DNA from: Mauremys mutica
Lineage: Eukaryota > Chordata > Testudines > Geoemydidae
Length of the DNA: 64,000 nt
Direction: 5' to 3'
Assembly (NCBI RefSeq): GCF_020497125.1
Contig: NC_059089.1
Coordinates: forward strand, 26,681,282 to 26,745,281
The notes beneath the pieces were generated by a model. The model saw only the letters and a list, made by a program, of their open reading frames with translations, was not told the origin of the DNA and ran no database searches. The position numbers and the translations under genes are program-made. Below, in pieces: positions 1 to 12,500 of the stretch (positions are counted from its first letter, which is position 1; the number at the start of each line of letters is the position of its first letter).

Positions 1-422
1 AGGGATGAGTTTGGCCCATCCTCTCTGCTTAAATTGTCCCAGTACTGTCAGTGAGCTATAGTGTTCTCCTTCCCTTCAGTTACACAGCATTGCTGTGAGA
101 TGTTAAAGACCTGCCTTTGACCTAAGAGCTGGTTGCATTTCCATGGTGGCTGAAGTGATCCTGGTGGATGTTTTGTAAATCAGTTTGTCAGGCACTTTGA
201 GTGTAAGGTGCTCTGTAACTCTCAGCTGGGCAAAGCTCAGTCTGGACGTCCTTGTTTTAGAGTTGTATGAAATCGTCCTGGTATCGTTTGCATTTAAATG
301 CCTGAATGGGCAAATATTCTGCAGCATGTTCAGGAGTCATTCCTCACCCTGCACTATGCAGAGTTTGGCAGAAGATTCCTGCCTCCACCTCACTGAGCTG
401 TCTGAAATTTCTCTTCCCCCAG
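1..422 (+). other. ADGRD2 intron (3' part)
   Basis: No exon or recognised repeat was found. The preceding TM1-TM2 exon must lie upstream of the window. The last bases form the pyrimidine tract and AG of the acceptor at 421-422. Confidence 0.6.
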
Positions 423-576
423 GTACTGTGCTTTGCTGTCACAGCTTTCCTCCACCTCTTCTTCATGGCAGCCTTTTCTTGGATGCTGGTAGAAGGGCTT
501 CTCCTGTGGAGCAAAGTGGTTGCCGTCAACATGAGTGAAGACAGGAGAATGAAGTTTTACTATGTGACTGGCTGGG
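423..576 (+). CDS. ADGRD2: ADGRD2 exon: TM3 to start of TM4
   Basis: A pyrimidine-rich tract ending in CAG precedes 423, and a GTAAAT donor starts at 577. The 51 complete codons begin VLCFAVTAF and end YYVTGW, leaving one base (phase 1). The Cys in VLC is at the expected TM3 position for the disulfide to ECL2. [11 protein letters not shown] is the conserved inner end of TM3 in adhesion GPCRs. The preceding exon (TM1-TM2) is not visible in 1-422. Confidence 0.88.
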
Positions 577-3500
577 GTAAATGGAAACCCATCTGTGTCT
601 CGCTCTCAGGAACACAGTGCATCAATTTCTCTCCAACAACAAGTCCTTGTAGAAAAGATTTCAGTGTAACTGATGTCGAGTCACAAGTCTGACAAGAGCT
701 TGCATTGACCTGGGGGGTTATTGGGGACCAGCCTCACCCACAGATTCTCTCCCATCTTTAAATGTCAACTGGCGGACGCTGGAATTTTAGCCAAGTGTCT
801 CGTTTATTTTGTAACCCTTAGTTTTATTAACACAAAGTATTTGCAGAGGAAGACTCTGCTCATTCGCTGCTATCAGAGTGTCGGTGAACAGTGGGGCTGG
901 TTCTAGAAACCTGAAAATAGTTCTGGCTGGAAAGAGATGCATTTATCGAAATGAATGGGTCAAGGTAGCGGGATTTATCTGACTATACTGGGGTTCAGGT
1001 AAGAGTGTCTGGGGTTCATGTGACTGTGCTGAGAGACAGACACCAAATTGGCATTGTTTGTCTTTGATTGTACTGCTTGTTAGGAGTAAGTTGCTCGTGT
1101 CTTGTGACCCAGCTTTGGCATGTTTTATGAATGAGAGAATAAAGTGCAGAGGATATAAAACGTAGTCTTGTTACATGGCATGGGCCAGATTCCCAGCTAG
1201 TGTAAATCAGTGCAGCTCCGTTGGGGTCAATGTGGCTACATTGATTTAGGCCAGCTGGGGATCTGGCCCTGTATGGCCAATGGCAGATCTGGCATTTTGC
1301 TGTCCTCAGTTTTTCTGTTTTTTCAGGCCTGCCAGTTGTTATTGTTGGTGTGACTCTGGCAACTTCATTTAACAAGTATGTGGCAGACAATCATTGCTGG
1401 CTGAATGTTCAGACCGATATCATCTGGGCGTTCGTTGGGCCAGTTCTCTTTGTTCTGACGGTAAGCATCAAACCCTTTTGTATAATTCTGGATAGAAGCA
1501 ATTTCTACTTTTTGTTTTAGGAAAGCAGCACTGAGCTTTGTCAGCCAGAGCCAAAGGGATCAACGATCCTACACAAAGATCTTTTCTAATCTAGGACGAT
1601 GGTGGCGTTTAGAGTGTCTGAGATTTAGTCTCATTATGGTCCAAATATCTCCCTGTACATGGGGTGAATTCCTGCCAAGAGCTCTGTAAATGACTAAAGT
1701 AACGTTTGCAGTTATGCATGAAGCACTGTACAGTTAGATAGGCCGGTACATTATTGTATTTGGAGGGAGTCCTACCATCTAATACCTCAGCAGAAGATAC
1801 TAGCTACTATGCTGAGGTTACATTACAAAGATGGAGAAGTAAATTGAGTATTGGCCACTGTCTGCCAGGATGCTGGACTCGATGGTCCAAAGGTCCAGTT
1901 CAGCATGGCAAAACCTGTGTCCTTTTAATGACTCCACCGTCATAGTACAGCAAAGCAATGCTAGAGGAAAGTGAAATGTTTGAAGGCAACAGAGCCAGTA
2001 GACATCTAATAATGAACCTGTTGGACCGGGGTCTGTACAGAAACCTTTGCAGATGTTATGCTTGTGCGAACTGAGCTCTGGCCTCAAGAATCCCACAAGC
2101 TGATCGTTCTACAAGATGCAAACTTAACAGCATGGAAGACCCAGCAGAGACACCTGCCCCACTAGAGCTCATTTAAAAATTCAAGAGCCTGTTCTGGTGC
2201 ACAAAGCTAGCGGCTCTTTTCTGACTCGCAGGTAAATACCTTTGTGCTGTTCCGGGTGGTGATGGTCACAGTGTCCAGTGCACGGAGGAGGTCAAAGATG
2301 CTGACCCCCAGCAGCAGCCTGGAGAAACAGATTGGAATCCAGATATGGTGAGTCGATGGTCCACCAATGGTTGCATTGGGTTGTGCTTGGATATCATTGT
2401 GAAGTCTTTATTGGGCTTGGATAGAATCCTGTCCCTGAGGAATCTGGCGTACGGCCACATTCTGTGTGTAATAGCAGCTTCTAAAGGCAGGAACACGATC
2501 CAGATTTTTCTCCTCCAGAGTAATCATGCATTTCATCTGTATAGTATTTCAGAAGCAGTGCAACAGTCTATGCTCAGCAATCTATGCTCTGATGAATGGG
2601 ACACCAGGAAGTAGGACCAACACTGTCACACTTAGGTGCTTACACTTCGGCTCCTAAATCCACATTTAGGCTCCTAAATCAGTGATTCAGGTGGGGAGCA
2701 TCTGCAGTTCCCATTGAAATCAAAGGGCAAGAACATAAGAGCAGCCATACTGGATCACAGCAATGGTCCATCTAACCCAGTATCCTGCCTTCCAACAGTG
2801 GCTGATGCCAGATGCTTCAGAGGGAATGAACAGAACAGGGAAATTATCAAGTGATTCATCCCCTGTTGTCCAGTCCCAGCTTCTGGCAGTCAGATGTTTA
2901 GGGACACACAGAGTATGGGGGTTGAATCCCTGACTGTCTTGGCTAATAGCCATTGATGGACCTATGAATTTGTCTAATTGTTTTTTAACCCATTTGTACT
3001 TTTGGCCTTCATAATATCCCCTAGCAATGGGTTCTGCAAGTTGACTGTGCATTGGGTGCAGAAGTACTTCCTTACGTTTGTTTTAAACTTGCTGTCTTAA
3101 TTTTATTGGGTGACTCCTGGTTCTTGTGTTATGGGAAGGTGTAAATAACATTTCTTGATTCCCTTTCTCCACACCAGTCATTTTATTGTGCTTTATGGTA
3201 TGCCTGGCTGCTAGGATCACAGATGCGTCCTGGGAAGAAACGGGTTGGGTTGTAATTTGTTGACTTCAACAGAGTTAAATTCTAATGGACACCAGTGCCA
3301 GTGCTCGGAGAACTGAGCCCAGTGTTTCTTAAGCAAGTTCTTCTCCCAGTGCTGTCAGACTGGCTCAGCTGCTGGAACATAAACACCTTATCAACCCTTA
3401 ATCCAGGCAGTACTGGTAGCTCTGTCTGGGATTCCCAAGGAGCCTGAGGGCCTTAGACATCCAATTTCATGGGATTTGGGCATCTTACTTGAGCATCTTT

Positions 3501-6500
3501 GACTCTCCCAGCCTATCTTTTTCTTTGGGTTTTAAACATTTGTCACTCCTGAGGATTAGCAGCTGAAGATTCCCCACCAGATTCTAGCACTTTGATGGGA
3601 GGTCCAGTTTGGAGTCCTGAAGTCATGTGGTTCAGTCACATCCATCACTCAGCATTTGAATTCACACCCTGGATAATGGTTTTAGGGCTTGGAAAGCACT
3701 GTTGTTCTGCAGATATTTACCACAAAAACAAAGTTCCTTCCAGCCATTTGGGTCTTCGTGGAGTTCAGTGAAATTTATGTGATGTCTTATTTTGCTGATG
3801 GATGAAACTCAAAAGCTTTGAGGTTCAGTCTGGTACCCAAAAATTAGGAAGGGAAATCAGGCCGGGGCAGGAGTGAAACCGGCCTGCCTTTGCTCTTGCA
3901 AACTCCTCCTGATTTTCTCCTGGGTGCCCTGTAATCTATCTGTCAGTCCTCAGGAGCACAAAATGTATATAGGCACAGTCAGCAGCCATGGCTGTTCTGC
4001 TCCCGAGTTGTGTGCACTGCATAAACCCTATGGAATACTAGAAACGGCAGGGAAGAAGGTGCTGTGGTTAAAAAAACTGGACTGAGATTTGGGAGATCTG
4101 GTTTCTGTTTAGCTTCTCCACAGTCCTCCAGAGTGAGTTTGGGCACGTCGCTGTCTTGCTCTGTGCCTCAGTTTCCCCCATATGTTAAATAGGTATAATA
4201 CATGGGGGATTGTTAAGATAAATCCCTAAGGACTTGGGAGGCTCTCAAATACTATAGCACTGAGTCCATAGAAGTGCCTGTCTGGAGAGTTGGTTTGGTT
4301 TTGGTGATATGCATGGGGAAGGAAATGGAACATGGATTCCAGGCATGGGGAAGGAAACATGGAACATGGATTTCAGTCATCAGTTAATTCAAAGAGATTT
4401 TTAAAACTGCTGTTCAAGCTGTTACTTTATCACTCCTTATGAATCTTTATTGTTGTTTGCCGGCGCCAGTCACCACTGCTAGACACACATTGTTCTTCCA
4501 GTTGTATAAATAAATTTTACTAAATTTACAGAAGCACAGAGATAGGGTGGTGTTGGAGGGCAGCATGACACACACATGCTAATAAAACAAATACAGAAGC
4601 CCTCTCGGCAATGGCGAGCAGAGGGAGATTGGCTGCTTTCTTGTGTCTAATGATGTCAGAGTTCCCTTATAGCTCACTTGCAATTATAAATAAAAAGCAG
4701 GGGTGGCTGAGCGGGGGTTGGAAGATAAAGCATGTGGCATTTCTCCTCTGGCTTTCTGGGGTGGCTACATTATGTTTTCAAAGCATTTCACAACCCCTTC
4801 TCCTGGTCCCTCCCTCTGCCGTGTCAGATCGCTGCACCCAGCTTAGCTACTGGGGGGCCATTTGTGCTGCCTTGCCAGAGGCACTTCCCTGCACCTGCCC
4901 CGGAGGACAGCCTAATGCTCCAGGGGAGGAGATCTCTGTAGTGCATGGGGTGTCCCCACAGCAGCGAAATGGGAGACTCTAAACATCAGAGCATCACCCA
5001 GTGTCCCCTCAAACTAAGGTGTCTTTCCAGGGCTGTTGTCGCTCACATTGCCTGTAACCTCGGAAAGACTGAGCCACGAGATCAAAGGGAAAAGCTGTTT
5101 AATTCTGCAGAACAAGGGCAAAACCCTCTAGTCGTGCCCCGAAGTGAAGCCAGGGAGAGGGCCAGGCTGGATGCTTTGCTCCCAGGTCCCTGGAGGGAGG
5201 TGCAGCCTGCCAGAGAAGATAGCAGGGAGCAGTGTGGCCCAAGGATGCAGAGCAGGATGGAGATGCAGCCAGAGAAGTGGCAGATGGATGCTGCTAAGAC
5301 ACGGGGCAGGGATGAGACTGGCAGGGCCTCTGCTGCTCCTGCTCTCCTACGTGTCCCTCATCCCCCAATGAGGGAGGTTTGCCATGAGCCCACGTCACTT
5401 TGAGTTTCTTTTTCTAACAGGGCCACAGCCAAGCCCATCTTGGTGCTGCTGCCAATCCTGGGCCTGACGTGGGTGTGCGGGGTCCTGGTTCACCTCAGCA
5501 TCGTCTGGGCTCATGTCTTCATCGTGCTGAACTCCCTCCAGGTAAGTCCCCGCCCGGGTGACTGGGAAGCTTGGAGCCCCCCGGCTGAGGTTACTAGCGT
5601 CTGTGAGACACTAGCAGGGGCGGCTCCAGGCCCCAGCACGCCCAGCGCCTGCTTGGGGCGGCAAGCCGTGGGGGGCGCTCTGCCGGCGCCACGGCAAGCC
5701 AGGGAAGGCAGCCTGCCTCCTGCCGTGCTTGGGGCAGCAAAATGCCTAGAGCCGCCCCTGGACACTAGAGCTAATCAGACACTGAATGACCTACCCGCCT
5801 CTCCAGTCCCGTCTAACAACTGGCATGCTGTGCGGGAGGGGGAGGCACCATGGGGAATGGACACTCTCCAGCAAGGAAAAGCCTAAGGAACGTAGTCCCT
5901 TAGCAAGCAAGGTTAAAACTCTCGGTAGGTATCCTCAGGATTCTGTCTCAGCACTGTGCAGGTAAAGACACCATGAGAGAGTAAGGGAATCTCCCTTCCT
6001 GCATGGAGACAGAAACACCCCCATGTCCTGAGGTTCCTTGGCTCCGCAGGTGGGGATTAAAACTAAATGTTGTTGTTGGCATAAATTTCCATCTGATCTT
6101 TCCTCTGCAGTGTCTTGACACTAGAAATACATGAATGGGGTTCACAGCTGAGGTGTGTGCATACCCCCCAAGCACAGTGCTGCAGCACGAAACAGTTCTA
6201 AACAGATAGCTGTGAAATGAGGCCAGTGCCCTGTTACGGGGAGGGGGGCACGGGGACTCGCCGGGTGCAATGAGCAGCAGATTTCTTGCAGAAGGCAGAA
6301 ATCCACCCGCACCCTGGCTGGTGCAAGGCCTTTTGCTTCCTAATAACTCACATAGAGTTCTGTTGTGTCGAGTGGTTTCAGTTCTGTTCTCTCCAGGTTC
6401 TTACACCATGCTTATCACCGGAGGATTCGAGTTCTGTCAAAATACATAAGAGCCTGGTGGTTAATTGCATATTGATAAAAGCTTGATCTGGAGTTGAACG

Positions 6501-9500
6501 AAGTTTTATATTCCTTGCTGCACATAATTGTATTATTCCAAACCAACACTTTTACCTATTTATTTACCTTGCGTGACTCACAATTTCGCTAAAAAGGGGC
6601 CAATCTATGGCAGTCAGTGCCTTTGCCGTATGGTGCATTAAATTACAATCAGAAGGACCCATCTCCATTAACCTGTTCTATGCATTTGAACTCCAGTCAT
6701 CAGAAAACCTGCAGAAGGAAGACTGATTAAGTCATTATTAAGGCCTAATTTTCAAACCAGGCATCTGGATTTGGGAGCATACTATTTCATCCATAATTTA
6801 TTTGTGCTTTTCCTCAAAATCTGTTGCATTTGCAAAATTACACCTGCAAAAAATGGAAGCCAGGTTTGGAGATCTGACCCTTTATGGCCAGCTTTTAGAC
6901 TACTGTGGTGGTTTCTCATCATCCATATAATAGATCATCAGTTTAAGAACATAAGAGCATCCATAATGGGTCAGACCAATGGTCCAGCCAGCCCAGTGTC
7001 CTGTCTTCCGACAGTGGCCAATGCTGGCTCCTTCAGAGGGAATGGACAGAGCAGGGCAGTCATTGAGTGATCCGTCCCTTGTCATCCACTCCCAGGTTCT
7101 GGGCAATGCGTTGTGTGAAGAAGCACTACCCTGTGTTTGTTTTAAAGTCCTGGCAAAATACAGCTTTAGTGAAGTGAAATTATTTCAGGTCCTTTAGCTA
7201 GGTAATTATATGGTTTCCATTGCCATGGAATCTGAGCCTCTAGCCCCATGAAATAGGGAAGTGACGTGATTCCCATTGTACGTGTGAGAAACCAAGACAC
7301 AGAGAGACTTGTGATCACGCAGGAAGACTGTGCCCAGCCAGGTAGTGCTAGGCACCGACTGTTCCAGCCCAGGTCTCACGCTGTCAGACTGGTAGGGTTA
7401 CTGGGCTAGAGAGACAGTGCACAGGGAATTCTTCAGACCAGGCTAGCTAGCTGTTTCCTCCAAAATGGGAGGTGTTTTCAGGATAAGCCCAGTGGGCTAT
7501 GTACCATCTCTTTTCCAATGTGACAGTGTTCTAACGTCCGGAGGCATTTCTCACCTCTGGGGAACCAATGGGCTTTTCCAAGCTGTTGTTCAGCATCTGA
7601 GGAACCTAAGTAAATAATAGAGAGGTGTGAAATGCAGCTCTGAGCAGAGTGTTTACTTAACCCTCCCCGAATCTCTGGGCTGGCTGACTGGTGTCACAGT
7701 TTTGCTGTTTAAATCTTGTTTCTCATAATTAGATTTCCTGACATTAAATCATGGTTTTAGAATGACGCTTCTAAATTTATATCCCCATAAAATATCTCAT
7801 CTGAGCTTTGTTTTGGCCATTTACCGGAGAATTTACTACTGTGTAACGTTTCATTTTAATGAAGCTCCGAGGCAGACGTTCTAATTGCAGCTTGCCTCAG
7901 TGAAACAAGCCCAACTCCTACACACATTGTGAACTCCAGCACTGACGTCAAGAATAGTGCTCATCAGGGATGGGCCATGTACGACCCTCTGAGATGTCTG
8001 GCCAGCACTTCTCTACCTGTGTCTAACTGTGGCTAAACAGACATTATTCCTGGATGTCTCACATTCCGGGTTATTAAGAATCAAGTACATTTCTGGACTA
8101 AAACACGTCATCCTTTAAATCCTTATCTGAAGGGCCCTGCAGCTGATCCCAAAGGTGCCCACACTTTGTCCAAGTAGGGCTGCATTAGGAACACAAGGGC
8201 TGGGCCTGATTTGCAGAACATGGAGTAACTCAAGCGACATTGCGGTCTAGTGGCTGCGGTACTGGGCTGGGAGTCAGGAGATCTGGGTTCTATTCCTGAC
8301 TCTGCCGTTAACTTGCTGTGTGACCTTGGGTATGTTGTGTCACCTGCCTGGGCTGCTGCTTTCCCCTTTCGTGCTGTGTCTGTAGGCTCTGCAGGGAGTG
8401 CCCATGTCTCAAGATGGGTTTGTACAGTGCCTGTGTGCAGTGGGCCCAGATCTTCATTGGCACCTCTGAGGTTCCACTGTAGCACAAGTAGATCGCAGCT
8501 GCCATCGTCTCTATTCTAGAAGTGCAGCCTGTGGAAATGGCAGCCCCACTGTGCTCAGAGTGGAGCATTGTTTGCTGGCACTGTAGTGTCTAGGGCAGGG
8601 GTAGGAAACCTATGGCACGTGTGCCGAAGGTGGCACACAAGCTGATTTTAGTGGCACTCACATTACCTGGGTCCTGGCCACTGGTCCGGGGGGGGGGTCT
8701 GTTTTGTTTTAATTTTAAATGAAGCTTCTTAAACATTTTAAAAACCTTATGACTTTACATACAACAATAGTTTAGTTATATATTATAGACTTACAGAAAG
8801 AGACCTTCTAAAAACGTTAAAATGTATTACTGGCACACGAAACCTTCAATTAGAGTGAATAAATGAAGACTCGGCACAGCACTTCTGAAAGGTGCCAACC
8901 CCTGGTCTAGGGCATTGGCTCTGGGATGCCACAGCTCAGCCTTGGTCTGCAGATCACAGGGACTGACTCTTTGCTCTGTATTTGTACAGCATCATGGACA
9001 ATGGGGTCCTGGTCCCGGACCAGGGCTCCCAAACGCAACCGCAGTACAAATAACTAAGAAGAATAAGAAGAGCCCCCCAGGAGAGAATGGAACCACACCA
9101 CAAACTCTATTTGAAAACAATATTTAATTTTGTTTCTTGGGGTCACAAGTTTGTTGGTTTCCTTAAGGGAATTTAAGGCCATTCCTAGCCCCCATTTGGG
9201 AAAGAAAATGGTACCAAGTCCTGTTAGCAATGTAACAGCCAGGAGCTCTCTGCAGTCCTGGGCGCAGCCCAGCTGAGAAATAGCCATTCACATGACCCTG
9301 GCATCAAAGCAGGTCCCCAGATCATGAGCGGAATAAAGTCACAGCAGGCCTACAATGTGTCTCAAAGCGTCAGCCACATGGCGTGCGAAGGGTTTACTAA
9401 ACCTGGAGAGAAAGCAGCTGTAGGTGGAGCTAGAGAAGCACTGAAGCACAGTTGGTCCTGACGCCGGTGGAGAGAGAATTATGGATGGGTAAAGGGTGGA

Positions 9501-12500
9501 ATTTTTTATTAAGAGACTGCAATTGTTCATTGTTGTTAGATGAGATGAGAGGCTCTTCCCCAATGGAGAGAAGACAGGATCTCTAGCCTGGGGAGCTTGC
9601 AAACCGAAGGCCTAATACAAACCTCACTGAGGTCAATGGAAAGATTCCCACTGATTTTAATGGGCTTTCTTCAGGCCCTAAGACCTCCAGTTCAGGAAGA
9701 TATTTGAGCGTGTGCCTAACTTTAAACACACAGTGCTGTGCCAAATAGTGATACTTACCTGAATCTGGGCCTAATTAAATTGGATGTAGGGGCGGACACG
9801 AAGCCCTCTGAAATTGGTAAAAAGATTCCCATCGACTTCAGTGGGCATTGGATCAGCTCTATGATGTGGTGGGGGGGGAAGGTATAATATTTAAAATAGT
9901 TTGTTAGAACTGAAAACAAATTTTTGGGCAAATAAAAAAATTAGAATAAACCCCCTCATTTCAGGTTGAATGATCTGAAATTAAACATTTTGTTCCAATT
10001 CTGAGTAGTTTTTAATGTTGAAATTAAAAAATAATAATAATAAAAGGAAATTTCTAAATGAAAAGTCAATTTGAATGGAAAAATCAAAACATTTCATTCT
10101 GAAAATGTCCAAACACGACGTTTTGATTTGTTTAAAAGAATTTTTGCGTTTTTTTACTGAAACGATTTGGCAAAATCGACATAAATCAGTGAAATGTTTC
10201 GGTTTCACAGTATCTGCATTTTTTGCCCAAGCAAGTTTTGATGAAAAATGTCACCCAGCTCTACAATAACAACAATGAGATGGCCCCAGATGGCAGTTCC
10301 CATCCTTCTGCTCTGCACATTCACATATGCACTTGACAAACTCCTTCACAAACGCTCTGTGATGACACTCGAAACCAAGAGAGCAGCCTGGCTGACTCAT
10401 GTACCGTGCATCCAAAATTTGAATGACTGGGATTCAAAGGCTTTCAGTGTCTATTTGATTTTTTCCTGCTTTAAAATAGAAAATAGTCCCGACGGCATCT
10501 TTGTGATGTGGGGTGGGAGAGGCCTGTGGCCCCCAGCTCTGGCATATTTGGCAGGTTTCACTTCAATAATGACTCCAAGTTTCCAGTAGCTGAAATGAAG
10601 CCATTATTGCCACGTGTACAAGATGGACAGTTGCTTGAATGAATTTTATGCCTGCTGCTGGAGCTTGTCCAGCTGTGAGGTTCTGCTAACGCACATCCGT
10701 TTGCTGTCAGATGGTGAAGGCCCAAGGCCAGCCAAAGGCCACCTCTCCATGTTTCTGCTATTAGGGATGTCGGGAGGCTGACAGGAGGCCTGTCGGCTGT
10801 AATTAAATATAGTGTCAATGCTTCTTGCCTCCTTCCAACCTCACTGCTGTAAAGGTGTAGCTCGGAGATGAACAGAGAACAGCACCAGCACTCTTTAAAT
10901 CCGCATTAGATTTAAGATTAAAACAAACCTATTTCCCAAAAAGCAAATGGAGGGAAGCGGATTAAAACATGGAGTCCCACTTCTGGTCCCATGCTGAGCC
11001 CCGGAGTCCTGCTGTCCTTCCCAGCTGTGTGCATTTTAACCTCTTCCAACACTCTGTTCTTGGTCTGCACCATGGAAGAGCTTGTGGTAATTTTCTGTTC
11101 ATTCCTGGATCCCAGTGTGGAGAACCTGGGCTTGGTGGGGAATCTCACTGTCCTGCCTGCCTCCCCCCAGCCTTGTTCTGTGGAGAGCATTTCCGCTGCT
11201 CCTCCTTCAGGTTCCTCGGTGTGTCTCTGCGGGCACAGGGGGAAAGGGTTCTGCTCCCGTGTTCATTTAGCTCTCATGGACGTGGCCTGATCTGACAGCC
11301 CTCGGGGCTGCCCTCCTCTGTTTGACCCCAGGACTTGCAGCACCCGCTTCCTCATTCTGTGCTGCTAATGGGCCTCACCCCTGGCTGGAAGGGGTCACCT
11401 CCACTGGTGCCAGGGGACTTTGCTTTCCATGGTCCATTCAGCCTTGGGCTTCTCTGGTTACACCAGAAACAAGGCTGCCTAGCCATGGACACTGGCAACT
11501 GGTCTGCCAGCCCCGATCCTCTTTTCACACTAGCCACTGTGCTGTAGTCCATTGTTCTGAGCCACGTTTAGGTCGCAGTTTTCACGTGGTGGCAGGGAGT
11601 TCAGGGATGAAGGGGATGATCCCTGCATTTTTAAATGCCATCCTCAGGATGACACATTTCTTGAGAGTTCGTCTATCATGAATCACTTTCAACTCCACTG
11701 CTGAGGAGAAGCTGAGTGCTGCGCTGAATGGTGTTTGAAGGGGAAAGATTCATATCAGTTCAGCGCTGGTTTTTCTCTCCATTCAAGCTGCTGCTACTTT
11801 TTTCCCCCTTTCGTTCGTTCTTTCTTTGTCTTCTTCTTAAAAAACAATCTTTGTAATCACTTTGTCGTAAATCACAGCAGAGGTGCCCTTGCTTGCAGTA
11901 CAGTCAAACAGTGGGGCCAGGGGAGTTTAGCTCATGAATATATTGTCTTCATTTGCCTTCTCCCCTTTGTGAAGTAAGGTCATTCTAATTAGAAGATTAC
12001 CTAGAAGGAGGAGTTGGGATCCTGACCGGAAGGCACAGAGTAAAGGGAAAGCAGAGATAACAACATCACTTTTTCCATCTCTCTGCTGCTTGGCCTATTC
12101 AGAAAGATTTCTTCAGCAGATCACCTTTGACTTGTGTTTAAAGGGCATTTATTTATTCATGTAGCAATGTGGTAGCAGACAACTTTTTGTCGTTGTTGAC
12201 TTGTGTTCTGTTTGTCTGCGGAAATTCAGATCTGTCTTCAAGGTTAGTCTGCACGTCAATGCCAAAACTGACTAATCATTCTCCTAACCAGTCAATGGAG
12301 GAAGAAAACGAGCCATTGAAGAGCAGTATTACATGCTGCCATGCTGTGTTAACTGCTAATTCCTGCCCCTTAGCTTGTTACTTAGAAGACTGACTGGCGT
12401 CGACAATGGCTTCCATGCTCACTCATGGTTTCAAAAATGGTCAAAGACGGTAAATGCCAGAACGGTGGGTAAAGGTGGCTGCCTTAGGAGGGAGTGTTTT

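Larger units (their letters stand above)
2348..5420 (+). other. ADGRD2 intron, 3.1 kb
   Basis: It contains an antisense CR1 3' fragment near 2729-3200 and a MIR-like SINE near 4058-4280. The rest (3200-4050, 4290-5420) shows no gene or clear repeat. Open frames at 4611-4982 and 4945-5403 have no recognisable protein features. Confidence 0.6.
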
